Assembly: GCF_000175215.2 (NCBI RefSeq)
Contig: NC_014817.1
Coordinates: 1,139,501-1,203,500, forward strand
DNA length: 64,000 nucleotides
Origin: Asticcacaulis excentricus CB 48
GTDB taxonomy: Bacteria > Pseudomonadota > Alphaproteobacteria > Caulobacterales > Caulobacteraceae
Direction: 5' to 3'
Positions 35,658-44,164 of this stretch are shown here, one piece after another. How positions within the stretch are numbered: position 1 is the stretch's first letter; the number at the start of each line of letters is the position of its first letter. The notes below the pieces were generated by a model. The model was not told the origin of the DNA, made no database searches, and saw only the letters and a program-made list of their open reading frames with translations. The position numbers were made by a program, and so were the translations under genes.

Positions 35658-37523
35658 ATGGCTATAGTGTCGCTCTTATCCGCCAGCCGGCTGGCTCTGG
35701 CGATGGTTGCCGGTAGCGCGGTGGCAATGACCGCGGCGCCGGTTGAGGCGGCCGGACAGGTGCCGGTCGAAACGGTATCGGGTGCGGTGAAAGGTGTCAC
35801 CGTCGATGGTGTGGAATCGTTCAAGGGTATCCGCTTTGCCGCGCCGCCGCTCGGTGAACTGCGTTGGCGTGCGCCGCAGCCTGCAGCCAAATGGTCGGGG
35901 GTCAAGCTTGCCGACACCTTCGGCAATGACTGTATGCAGACGCCATTTGGCGGGGATGCCGCGCCGCTGGGGGCCAAACCGGGTGAAGACTGTCTCTATG
36001 TCAACGTCTGGCGTCCCGCTGGTGTATCGAAGACCGCCAGATTGCCGGTCATCTTCTGGATCTATGGCGGCGGCTTCGTCAATGGTGGGTCGTCGCCCCC
36101 CGTTTATGACGGTGCGTCTTTTGCGCGCAAGGGCATCATCATGGTCAGCGCAAACTACCGACTGGGGCGCTTCGGCTTCTTCGGTTTTCCACAACTGACC
36201 AAAGACAACAAGGATAACGGGTTACTCGGCAATTACGGCTATATGGATCAGATTGCTGCGCTGAAGTGGGTTAAGGCCAATATTGCGGCCTTTGGCGGTG
36301 ATCCGGATAATGTCACCATATTCGGCGAGTCCGCAGGCGGCGGCTCGGTGCACACCCTGATGACCTCGCGCCAGTCGCAGGGCCTGTTTGCCAAGGCGAT
36401 TGTGCAGTCGGGCGGCGGACGGGGCAATCTGATGGGCAACCGCACCCTGTCGGAAGACAAACCCGGCCTGCCGTCGGCGGAAACGCTTGGTGTCAATTTC
36501 GCGCAACGTAAAGGGATACAGGGCACAGGGCCGGAGGCCCTGGCGGCGCTGCGCAGCCTGACGGCGGAAGAGGTCAATGACGGCCTCGGCATGATGACCA
36601 TGAGTCAGGCCGCTCAGACCTATGGCGGACCTATGGTCGATGGCGTGATCGTGGTTGAGACGCCGCAAGCCGTCTATGAAGCCGGGCGTCAGGCTAAGGT
36701 GCCCTTTATCATCGGGGCCACTACAGCCGATATCGGCTTTGGCTTCGCCCCCAGCAAGGATGCGGCGTTTGCGGCCTTCGGTCCGCTGGCGGACAAGGCG
36801 CGCGCCGCCTATGACCCCGACGGCAGCAAGTCCTTGCAGCAGGTGAATACCGAAATCGCCATGGACAAGGCGATGATCGAGCCGTCGCGCTTCGTGGCGG
36901 CCACGCTTTCCGCGCAAGGGCTTTCGGCCTATGAGTTCCGCTTCGGCTATGTGGCGGAGTCGATGAAGGCCGAATGGAAGACCGGTGCGCCGCACGCCAC
37001 CGAAATTCCCTACGTCATGAATACGGTCAAGGCCAAGTACGGCGACAAGCTGACACCCACTGACGCGAAGATCGCCGATCAGACCAACAGCTACTGGGCC
37101 AATTTCGCCAGGACGGGCAATCCCAATGGTCCGGGCCTGCCGCACTGGCCCGCTTATAATGCGGCGAAGGACGAACTGATGCTGTTTGCCGCCGATGGCG
37201 TGCCAGTCAGCAAGCTTGATCCGTGGAAGGCACGCATGGAGGTCACGGCGGCCGCGGCATCCCTGCCACCCCCGCCCCCTCCGTTGACCCGTACCGCCGA
37301 TGGCCATTACGGCAGCAAGGTGTCGCCGCTGGGGGACATGCTGGACGATGCCGCTGCCAAGGGCGTGCTGAGCAAGTACATCCCCGACGTGGTCAACAGC
37401 CCGCAGATTGGCATGGCGCGGGGCCTGACCCTGCTCGCTTTACAGGCCTATATTCCCACCCTGACGGATGATCTGCTGGCGAAAATCGACGGTGATCTGG
37501 CCACCCTTCCGGCCAAAAAATAA
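35658..37523 (+). CDS. Type-B carboxylesterase with C-terminal helical module, exported
   Basis: 621 residues, longer than the roughly 500-550 usual for the family. A signal peptide (VEAAGQ) precedes the carboxylesterase domain: EDCLYVNVWRP, IYGGGFVNGG oxyanion loop, FGESAGGGS with the nucleophile Ser (about 224), and the late His in GAPHATEIPYVM. After about residue 535 a PPPPPP linker leads to a roughly 75-residue helical module (LGDMLDDAAAKGVLSKYIPD, then MARGLTLLALQAY) of unknown function. Likely removes acyl or feruloyl groups from cell-wall polysaccharide. First gene of a plus-strand pair with the next GH3. Confidence 0.88.
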   Translation: MAIVSLLSASRLALAMVAGSAVAMTAAPVEAAGQVPVETVSGAVKGVTVDGVESFKGIRFAAPPLGELRWRAPQPAAKWSGVKLADTFGNDCMQTPFGGDAAPLGAKPGEDCLYVNVWRPAGVSKTARLPVIFWIYGGGFVNGGSSPPVYDGASFARKGIIMVSANYRLGRFGFFGFPQLTKDNKDNGLLGNYGYMDQIAALKWVKANIAAFGGDPDNVTIFGESAGGGSVHTLMTSRQSQGLFAKAIVQSGGGRGNLMGNRTLSEDKPGLPSAETLGVNFAQRKGIQGTGPEALAALRSLTAEEVNDGLGMMTMSQAAQTYGGPMVDGVIVVETPQAVYEAGRQAKVPFIIGATTADIGFGFAPSKDAAFAAFGPLADKARAAYDPDGSKSLQQVNTEIAMDKAMIEPSRFVAATLSAQGLSAYEFRFGYVAESMKAEWKTGAPHATEIPYVMNTVKAKYGDKLTPTDAKIADQTNSYWANFARTGNPNGPGLPHWPAYNAAKDELMLFAADGVPVSKLDPWKARMEVTAAAASLPPPPPPLTRTADGHYGSKVSPLGDMLDDAAAKGVLSKYIPDVVNSPQIGMARGLTLLALQAYIPTLTDDLLAKIDGDLATLPAKK

Positions 37524-37540
37524 GGCCTGAAAAAAAGGTT

Positions 37541-37573
37541 TTGACGCGCCCCCGAATGCAGGGGGCGCGTCAA
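37541..37573 (+). other. Intercistronic 13-bp perfect stem-loop
   Basis: TTGACGCGCCCCC (37541-37553) and GGGGGCGCGTCAA (37561-37573) with a seven-base loop, between the carboxylesterase stop and GH3 start. No T run follows on the plus strand, so it is more likely an mRNA-stabilising or attenuating element than a full terminator. Confidence 0.6.
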
Positions 37574-37604
37574 TCTCCATAATCATATCTACAGGGAATT
37601 CAGA

Positions 37605-39905
37605 ATGACGTTCGTGAAGCGCTCTCTCATTGCCACGGTCGCCCTTGGGGCCATACTGATGTCCGCTGCCCCCGCTCTGGCGCAGTTCGGCCCGCCGCCA
37701 CCTCCGCCGCCTCCCAAGGAAACACCTTGGAAAAACACGGCCCTTGATGCCGACACGCGCGCCGACCTCCTGCTGAAAGAGATGACGCAGACCGAAAAGC
37801 TGACCCTGGTGATGGGGCATTTCGGTTCAAATGCCGAATGGATGAACCTTCGCGGCGATATTCCGGGGCTGGGCTGGAAGATGCCGGCGGAAGCCCGCCC
37901 GCAATCTGCAGGCTTTGTCTTCGGTGTGCCGCGTCTGGGCATCCCTAATCAATGGCAGGCCGATGCCGGTATCGGTGTCGCCTCTCAGGCCGGACCGACG
38001 CCGCGCCTGAGGACCGCACTGCCTTCGGGGCTGGCTACGGCGGCGACCTGGGACCGTCAGATGGCCTTTTCGGGCGGGGTCATGATCGGCCGCGAAGCGC
38101 GCCTGTCCGGCTTCAACGTTCTTCTGGCGGGCAGCGTCAATCTGGCCCGCGAACCGCGCAATGGCCGCAATTTCGAGTATGGCGGCGAAGACCCGCTGCT
38201 TGCCGGGGTCATGGTCGGTGAGCAGATCCGCGGTATCCAGTCGAACCAGATCATCTCGACGCTCAAACACTTTGCCTTCAACGATCAGGAAACCCACCGC
38301 AACTCGGCATCTGCCAATATTTCGGACAAGGCCGGGCGCGAGTCTGACCTGCTGGCGTTTCAATATGCGCTGGAAGTCGGCAAGCCTGCATCCGTCATGT
38401 GCGCCTATAACCGCGTTAATGGCGTCTACGCCTGCGAAAGCGATTATCTGCTCAATACGGTCCTGAAAAAAGACTGGGGTTTTAGCGGCTTTGTCATGTC
38501 GGATTGGGGCGCGACCCATTCGACCATTCCGGCCGCCAATGCTGGGCTTGATCAGCAGTCGGGCTATCCGTTTGACAAGGCTCCCTATTTCGCGGGCGCT
38601 TTGGCCGATGCAGTCAACAGCGGTCAGGTGCCGGAGGCGCGTCTTGATGACATGGCGCGGCGTGTACTGTGGGCGCTGTTTACGACGGGTGCTTTCGACA
38701 AGCCGGTCGAGATGAAAGAGGGTGAGATCGACTTTGCGGCGCACGGCAAAGTGTCTCAGGCGGATGCCGAAGCGGGCATGGTCTTACTGAAAAACGAAGG
38801 TGTCTTGCCTCTGGCGGCCAATGCCAAGAAGGTCGTCGTGCTGGGTGGCTACGCCGATCGCGGCGTGCTGTCGGGCGGCGGTTCGTCACAAGTCTATGCC
38901 AAAGGCGGCAATCCGGTTGCCGACCTCAATCTGGGGCCTAAATTCTTTCCTGGTCCGGTCACCTATTATCCGGACTCACCGGTGGCGGCGCTCAAGCGCC
39001 TGACGAAGGCCGAGGTGGTCTATGACGACGGCAAAGACATCAAAGCCGCTTCTGAATTGGCTCGCGGCGCCGATGTCGTCATTGTCTTTGGGACCCAGTG
39101 GACCGCCGAAGCGATGGATGCCGCGCTGTCGCTGGATCAGAACGGTGACGCCCTGATCGAGGCGGCAGCCTCTGCCAATCCCAACACCATAGTCGTGCTG
39201 CAAACCGGGGGCCCGGTGCTGATGCCGTGGCTGTCGAAGACGCGGGCCGTGCTAGAAGCCTGGTATCCGGGGACGCAGGGTGGTACGGCGATCGCGCGCG
39301 TGCTGACCGGGGCGGTGTCGCCGTCGGGTCGCCTGCCCATCACCTTCCCGGCGTCGCTGGATCAGTTGCCGCGCCCGGTTCTCGACGGGCTGGGCAAGCC
39401 AGACAAGCCTGTGACTCAAATTAATTACGAGATCGAAGGGGCTGCCGTTGGCTATAAGTGGTTCGACCGGCAGAACCTCAAACCCCTGTTCGCCTTCGGC
39501 CACGGCCTGACCTATTCGACCTTCGCCTATAAGGGTCTGAAGGCTCATGTCCACGAGGACACCCTGTCGGTCCGCCTTACCGTGAGCAATACGGGCAAGC
39601 GCGAGGCGGCTGATGTGCCGCAAGTCTATGTCGCGGCCCCGCAGGCCGCGGGCTGGGAAGCGCCCAAGCGTCTGGCCGGCTGGGACAAGGTATCGCTCAA
39701 ACCGGGCCAGAGTCGCGTAGTAACCATCGCGGTCGACCCCCGAGGGCTGGCCACCTATGATTCCGCCAGCCGCACCTGGAGGGTGAAAGCTGGCACTTAT
39801 GCGGTGTCCGTGGGCTCTGCGGCGGATGCTCTGGGGCCAAGGGTCGAGGTCACGCTGCCCGAAGCGACGTTTGATCTTAGAGGACAAAGACTCACTGGGA
39901 ACTGA
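37605..39905 (+). CDS. GH3 family beta-glycosidase, exported
   Basis: 766 residues with a signal peptide ending ALAQF and an unusual run of eight prolines right after it. GH3 N-domain includes KHFAFNDQET and nucleophile Asp in FVMSDWGATHS (about 299); C-domain SGGGSSQVYAKGG; fibronectin-III-like domain with VSNTGKREAADVPQVYV. It is a paralogue of the GH3 at 32742-34964, so the two flank the same regulatory region and probably attack related substrates. 81 bases downstream of the carboxylesterase, likely one operon. Confidence 0.9.
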   Translation: MTFVKRSLIATVALGAILMSAAPALAQFGPPPPPPPPKETPWKNTALDADTRADLLLKEMTQTEKLTLVMGHFGSNAEWMNLRGDIPGLGWKMPAEARPQSAGFVFGVPRLGIPNQWQADAGIGVASQAGPTPRLRTALPSGLATAATWDRQMAFSGGVMIGREARLSGFNVLLAGSVNLAREPRNGRNFEYGGEDPLLAGVMVGEQIRGIQSNQIISTLKHFAFNDQETHRNSASANISDKAGRESDLLAFQYALEVGKPASVMCAYNRVNGVYACESDYLLNTVLKKDWGFSGFVMSDWGATHSTIPAANAGLDQQSGYPFDKAPYFAGALADAVNSGQVPEARLDDMARRVLWALFTTGAFDKPVEMKEGEIDFAAHGKVSQADAEAGMVLLKNEGVLPLAANAKKVVVLGGYADRGVLSGGGSSQVYAKGGNPVADLNLGPKFFPGPVTYYPDSPVAALKRLTKAEVVYDDGKDIKAASELARGADVVIVFGTQWTAEAMDAALSLDQNGDALIEAAASANPNTIVVLQTGGPVLMPWLSKTRAVLEAWYPGTQGGTAIARVLTGAVSPSGRLPITFPASLDQLPRPVLDGLGKPDKPVTQINYEIEGAAVGYKWFDRQNLKPLFAFGHGLTYSTFAYKGLKAHVHEDTLSVRLTVSNTGKREAADVPQVYVAAPQAAGWEAPKRLAGWDKVSLKPGQSRVVTIAVDPRGLATYDSASRTWRVKAGTYAVSVGSAADALGPRVEVTLPEATFDLRGQRLTGN

Positions 39906-39927
39906 CGATCCTTCTGCAAGTTAAAGC

Positions 39928-39960
39928 AACGCCGGTCAGGCTTTCCCCGGGCCGGCGTTG
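39928..39960 (+). terminator. Hairpin after the GH3 gene, possible terminator
   Basis: CAACGCCGG (39928-39936) pairs with CCGGCGTTG (39952-39960). The stem is strong but no T tract follows, so factor-independent termination is uncertain. Confidence 0.45.
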
Positions 39961-40099
39961 TCGCCTCCGGGGTGCTACGCGCACTTGCGCAGGATCAAAA
40001 AGCTTCGTTTGATGCAAATCTTAACGGGTCGGTTAACAGCTCAACAAAACCGGCACACATCTCATATGAAACGTGGACCAACGCCTAGGCCTCTTGTTT

Positions 40100-40860
40100 A
40101 TGAGCCTTTTAATAGGACTTTTTGGACCGCTAAAGCCGCTGCATCGAGCGGAAGAAGACGGCTAGGCGCTGGCTAAGACGCTGAGCCGGCCGGGCCCGGT
40201 GTACTCGTCTCCTTTGCCCCGTTCGGTCTGGTCTGCGCATGCGCGGCCTTGTGCTACACCGAAAGTCCACACTGATCACCGCCGCGGGCTCCGCCTACAC
40301 TTACACCTATTCGGCGATCGGTGAGGTGGCGGGTTGGGTCGTCGGCTGGGCGCTGAACGTCGAATATTCTCTGGCCTGCTCCAGCGTGGCGGTCGGCTGG
40401 TCGGCACACCTTGTGGGCTGGCTGAATGAGGGGATGGGCCTGCAATCACCGGTCTTCCTGCTCAATGCGTCGCACGCGGGCGACCACGTCAACCTGCCGG
40501 CAGTACTGGTATCGCTGGCAGTGATGGGTCTTTTGATGATCGATGCGCGCGAGAGCACCACGCTGATCACCCTGATCTTCGTGGCCATTTTACCCGGTTT
40601 TGTGCCGCTGAAAGAAATCGCCGCCCTATCGAACGCCGGGACGCTGATCGCCTTTTTCGCCGTTTCCCGGACCCTGGCGCGCACCTTCAAGACGCCGGCC
40701 TATCTGCCGATCGGTCTTGCGGCGATCGCGCGCTGTGCCTTCATCTTCTGCAGCTTGCCAATCCAGAGCCAGCTCTTTACCCTGATCTGGATGGCGATTT
40801 GTCTGGTCGTCTATTTCTCCTACGGCAAGTGGCACATCCGGTTGAAAAGGGCGCGTGAGC
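40100..40860 (+). pseudogene. Decayed APC-family amino-acid permease (cationic amino acid transporter type)
   Basis: Fragments of one transporter occur in order in shifting frames: MSLLIGLFGPLKPLHRAEEDG then stop (40100-40165); RRLGAG then stop (ending 40176); AEPAGPGVLVSF then APFGLVCACAALCYTES (40180-40266); then a long frame with AGSAYTYTYSAIGE, WALNVEYSLACSSVAVGWS and NLPAVLVSLAVMGLLMIDARES, jumping directly to LPGFVPLKEIAALSNAGTLIAFFAVS and FKTPAYLPIGL near the C-terminus. Family members are around 450-500 residues; here the first helix and the central helices are missing. At least two frame changes, two stops and two deletions are visible, so it cannot be functional. Confidence 0.85.
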
Positions 40861-40931
40861 GTTCAGGCTCAGTCATGCAGAGGGGCGGCCGAAACCTCTC
40901 CCTTTCTATGTCTCTTGATAGGTTTTCAAAC

Positions 40932-42275
40932 CTATCGCCCCCTGTAGACATTCAGGTCGATCCCGTAGCGGTTGACCTTGTCGTAGAAGGTCTTGCGCGG
41001 TAGTTTCAGCGCCTCCATGACACTGCGCACCTGTCCTTCGTGGCGCTCCAGAGTTTCGCGCAGCAGGGCGTCTTCGTAGCGCGCCATCTGTTCGGCCAAA
41101 CCGGGCGCGTCGGCATCGTTACCCGGCAAGCTGTCGTCGATGCCCAGCGCATAACGTTCGGCATATTGTTCCAACTCGCGCACATTTCCGGGCCAGTCGT
41201 GCTGACGCAGGTGGCTTTGGGCCTGAAGGCTGAGGCGCGGGGCCGGGCGTTTGAGGCGCGCCGCCGCCGCCAACAGGAAGTGTTGAAAGAGTAGCGAAAT
41301 GTCTTCGCGCCGTTCACTGAGCGGCGGCACGCGCAGGGTCACGCCGCTCAGCCGATAATAGAGGTCGGCGCGGAACCGCCCGTCGCGCACGGCCTGCACC
41401 AGATCGATGCGCGTGGCGGCGATGACGCGGATATCGACCAGCCGTGGGCTTTCGGCCCCCTCCGGCCATACCTCGCGCGTTTCCAACACGCGCAACAGCC
41501 TCGCCTGCTGGCTAAGTGTCAGCCCCTCGACCTCATCGAGTAACAGCGTCCCCTTATGCGCCTTTTCAATGCGCCCTATCCGGCGCGGCGCACCGGGGCG
41601 CGAGCTCTGTTCGCTGCCGAACAGCTCGCTCTGAAAGCGCTCCTCGTCCAGGGCCGCGCACCCAATATGCACAAAGGCCCGGCCCTTGCGGGCACTGAGC
41701 GCGTGCAGAGCGCGCGCCACGCGGTCCTTGCCTACGCCCGTATCGCCACTGATCAGCGTATCGACCTCGGCCTCGGCGACGCGCACCACCACGCTTTTCA
41801 GATGGGTCATGACGGCGGAATCGCCCAGCAGGGGGTGGCAGCAATCCTGATCGGCCAGTTGCGCGTGGGCCTGCCGCAGGCGGCGGTTTTCCAGCACCAG
41901 TTCGCGCGTCTGTAAAGCGCGGCGCACGCTCTGACGCAGATCGTCCTGCGCAAACGGCTTCGACAGGAAATCATAGGCCCCGTCCTTCAGCGCCTGCACG
42001 GCCATTGGAACGTCGCCATGCCCGGTCATCAGTATCACCGGTAGGTCGGGGTCGAGGGCGCGGATACGGGCAAAGACCTCAATACCGTCCAGGACCGGCA
42101 TCCGCACATCGGTGATCACTACGCCGGGGAAGGTCGCATCAATAGCCTTCAGCGCCTCTGCCCCGCTGGCAAAGGCTTGCACGGTAAAACCGTCGAGGCG
42201 CAGGGCCTGACTCTGCGCCGCCAGCAGGTCGGCATCGTCGTCAATCAAGATAAGGGGCGCTGTCACAGGGGTCAT
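40932..42275 (-). CDS. DctD-like NtrC-family response regulator with degenerate GAFTGA loop
   Basis: 447 residues: receiver (phospho-acceptor Asp56 in VVITDVRMP, SKPF Lys), AAA+ domain (Walker A GDTGVGKD 177-184, Walker B LLLDEVE 244-250, RADLYYRLSG arginine fingers) and a C-terminal Fis helix-turn-helix (SVMEALKLPRKTFYDKVNRYGI shortened: LPRKTFYDKVNRYGI). The L1 loop expected to read GAFTGA after ELFG is SSRPGA (224-229), losing the Phe and Thr that contact sigma54. It overlaps its kinase gene by four bases and faces dctA. Likely activates dctA, perhaps through sigma70 rather than sigma54. Confidence 0.88.
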   Translation of the reverse strand: MTPVTAPLILIDDDADLLAAQSQALRLDGFTVQAFASGAEALKAIDATFPGVVITDVRMPVLDGIEVFARIRALDPDLPVILMTGHGDVPMAVQALKDGAYDFLSKPFAQDDLRQSVRRALQTRELVLENRRLRQAHAQLADQDCCHPLLGDSAVMTHLKSVVVRVAEAEVDTLISGDTGVGKDRVARALHALSARKGRAFVHIGCAALDEERFQSELFGSEQSSRPGAPRRIGRIEKAHKGTLLLDEVEGLTLSQQARLLRVLETREVWPEGAESPRLVDIRVIAATRIDLVQAVRDGRFRADLYYRLSGVTLRVPPLSERREDISLLFQHFLLAAAARLKRPAPRLSLQAQSHLRQHDWPGNVRELEQYAERYALGIDDSLPGNDADAPGLAEQMARYEDALLRETLERHEGQVRSVMEALKLPRKTFYDKVNRYGIDLNVYRGR

Positions 42276-43966
42276 GTGGCTTTACAGAGGGTCAGAGTGA
42301 AGGTGGCGCCGGTCTCAGAGCTCTCGGCGCTGAGCGCCCCGCCGAAATCGCGTAGAATGTCGTGGGCGATGACGAGGCCGAGACCCAGCCCTTTGGGCTT
42401 GGTGGTGACGAAGGGGGTGAAAAGCTGCGCCAGCACCGGCGGTGGCAGGCCGGGTCCGTTATCGGCAACGCGCAAGTGCACCTGATTGCCGTCAGCGCTG
42501 AGGCTGAGGCGCACTTTCGCGTCAGGCAAGCCTTCCAGCGCCTCGAAGGCGTTTTGCAGCAGATTGACCAGCACCTGCTCCAGCCGCACACGGCTGGCCA
42601 TGACCCGCAATTGCGGGTCGATGGGGTCGCAACGGAGGGTGACGCGGTGGTCGCGTAGACGGCTTTCGTTGAGCAGGATAGACGAGTCCACCGCCTCTTT
42701 CAGCGGCACGGGCTCGACCTCGCTGGAGGCCTTGCGCGAAAAGGTGCGCAATTCGCCGGTGATATGACCGAGGCGGTCGCACATGCGGATAATGGCGCTG
42801 AGATTTTCGGCAATCAGAGCCTTCGCCCCGCGCGCTGAAGGGGCCTGGCTGGCGGCCGTTTCGGCCAGTACGCGGATAGTGGCGACCGGCTGGTTGATTT
42901 CGTGGGCCACACCGGCCGTGATCTGCCCAAGACTGGCCAGCTTGTTGGCCTGCACCAGATCGGCCTGAAGGCGACTGAGACGACGCTGGGCATTGCGGCG
43001 TTCGCGGATCTCCTTCGATAGGCGGTCATTGGTGGCGCTCAGGGCCTCGGTGCGGGTGGCCACGTCGCGCTCCAGCCGCTCGCGGTATTCGGCTTCGCGC
43101 GCCGCCGACAGCCGCCTTTGCCGCAGTCTGCGCCATTGCCAGGCGCTCAGCGTCCACAGTAGGCCAAAGCCCAGAGCCGCGGTCAGGGTGGCAGCGATGG
43201 CGCTATCGCGCGCCGCCTGATCGCTGCTGATGATGTGCAGCTTCCAGCCGAGTCCGGGCAGGTCGATCACCGTGTCGATCTGGCGGTCCGTCAGGGCCGG
43301 GAGGGGTTTGAAGCGCCGCTCAGGGAGCGCGGTCAGAAAGACCTCGCCCGTGGGGCCCGTAACGTAGGTGTCTTCGTCCAGCCCGCTCCAGGTGGCCTCG
43401 ATGGGGTCGAACTCCATCTTCACCACCACCACGCCGAGCCGCCGCCCGGAATCGGTGACGGCGCGGGCGAAAAACAGGCCGGGCTTGCGGCTGACCGTGC
43501 CCAGCGCGAACTGCGTCGCCGTGCCATTGGTCATGGCTTCGCGGAAATAGGGCCGGAAGCTGTAATTGCTGCCGACGAAGGAGACAGGCAGGGCCCAGTT
43601 GCTGGCCGCTACCGTCTGACCGGAGGCCTGAATGATATAGATGACCGAACTGCGCGTCTGGGTGCGCAGTCGATCCAGCTTTTTCGAAACGCCGTTGTAA
43701 AGCGCGGGCCGGTTGCCCAACAGCGCGGCGGTCACGTCGCTGTCGTCGCTGAGGACAAGCGCCACCGTCGCCTGTCGCTCCATCTCGCTTTGCAGGACGG
43801 CGGCGCGCAGCCGCGCCCGCGTTTCGACGTCCTCAGAGACACTGCGCAGGGCCCCGGTATAGCTCAGGCTATAGACGCCCCACAGGGCCAGAGCCAGCCC
43901 CGCCACAAAGGCAAGGCCAGCGAGGATCAGCAGAGGCAATCCAATCTTGCGCGATACAAGGAACAT
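42272..43966 (-). CDS. DctB-like sensor histidine kinase
   Basis: About 564 residues from ATG 43966; a GTG at 43999 in frame would lie inside a palindromic operator, so I prefer the ATG although its ribosome site is poor. Two membrane helices flank a periplasmic PDC/Cache sensor with the DctB-type ASNW...SFVGSNYSFRPYF signature; a coiled segment, H-box LGQITAGVAHEINQPVATI and HATPase (DNGPGLPP, GLGLGLVIAHDI) follow. By family it senses C4-dicarboxylates such as succinate and phosphorylates the adjacent regulator. Product inserted in the inner membrane. Confidence 0.9.
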   Translation of the reverse strand: MFLVSRKIGLPLLILAGLAFVAGLALALWGVYSLSYTGALRSVSEDVETRARLRAAVLQSEMERQATVALVLSDDSDVTAALLGNRPALYNGVSKKLDRLRTQTRSSVIYIIQASGQTVAASNWALPVSFVGSNYSFRPYFREAMTNGTATQFALGTVSRKPGLFFARAVTDSGRRLGVVVVKMEFDPIEATWSGLDEDTYVTGPTGEVFLTALPERRFKPLPALTDRQIDTVIDLPGLGWKLHIISSDQAARDSAIAATLTAALGFGLLWTLSAWQWRRLRQRRLSAAREAEYRERLERDVATRTEALSATNDRLSKEIRERRNAQRRLSRLQADLVQANKLASLGQITAGVAHEINQPVATIRVLAETAASQAPSARGAKALIAENLSAIIRMCDRLGHITGELRTFSRKASSEVEPVPLKEAVDSSILLNESRLRDHRVTLRCDPIDPQLRVMASRVRLEQVLVNLLQNAFEALEGLPDAKVRLSLSADGNQVHLRVADNGPGLPPPVLAQLFTPFVTTKPKGLGLGLVIAHDILRDFGGALSAESSETGATFTLTLCKAT

Positions 43967-43982
43967 ATGGCCATCATAAACC

Positions 43983-44000
43983 TTTGCGAAATTTCGCACA
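43983..44000. promoter_or_regulatory. Palindromic operator, distal site
   Basis: TTTGCGAAATTTCGCACA, one mismatch from the symmetric form TGTGCGAAATTTCGCACA; its inner 14 bases are a perfect palindrome. Centre is at about -73.5 relative to the predicted dctA start site, 32 bases from the second site. It is also 17 bases from the kinase start codon. Confidence 0.65.
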
Positions 44001-44014
44001 ATGTCTGGTTTGCG

Positions 44015-44032
44015 TGTGTGAAATTCCGCACA
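44015..44032. promoter_or_regulatory. Palindromic operator, proximal site
   Basis: TGTGTGAAATTCCGCACA, two mismatches from the same symmetric form. Its centre is at about -41.5 from the predicted dctA start, the position typical of class II activators that touch sigma70. Confidence 0.6.
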
Positions 44033-44049
44033 AAATAAGGGCCGGTCCT

Positions 44050-44058
44050 TGCTATAAT
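44050..44058 (+). promoter_or_regulatory. Extended -10 promoter of dctA
   Basis: TGCTATAAT is a perfect TGn extended -10 with consensus TATAAT. The -35 region is poor and is overlapped by the proximal palindrome, as expected for an activator-dependent sigma70-type promoter. Predicted start of transcription is near 44065. No proper -24/-12 sigma54 element was found. Confidence 0.6.
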
Positions 44059-44164
44059 TTTTTACAGTTCAATGAATTAATGAAAATTGGCGAAGTTATG
44101 GGCACAGGGGTGGTGCCGGATTATGGTGAGTTAACAAAAACCACCAAAGGGTCGAGGAACACCC

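Noticed and set aside
40239..41003. 254-residue membrane protein gene taken at face value
   Set aside because: Its content is only part of an APC transporter, upstream pieces of which lie in other frames with stops, and its last 20 or so codons run antisense into the response-regulator gene. Treated as a pseudogene.
44099..44116. Possible sigma54 promoter (GGGCAC...GGTGC) upstream of dctA
   Set aside because: The GG and GC elements are two bases too far apart for a -24/-12 promoter and the first base is not T, so it does not meet the strict spacing requirement.
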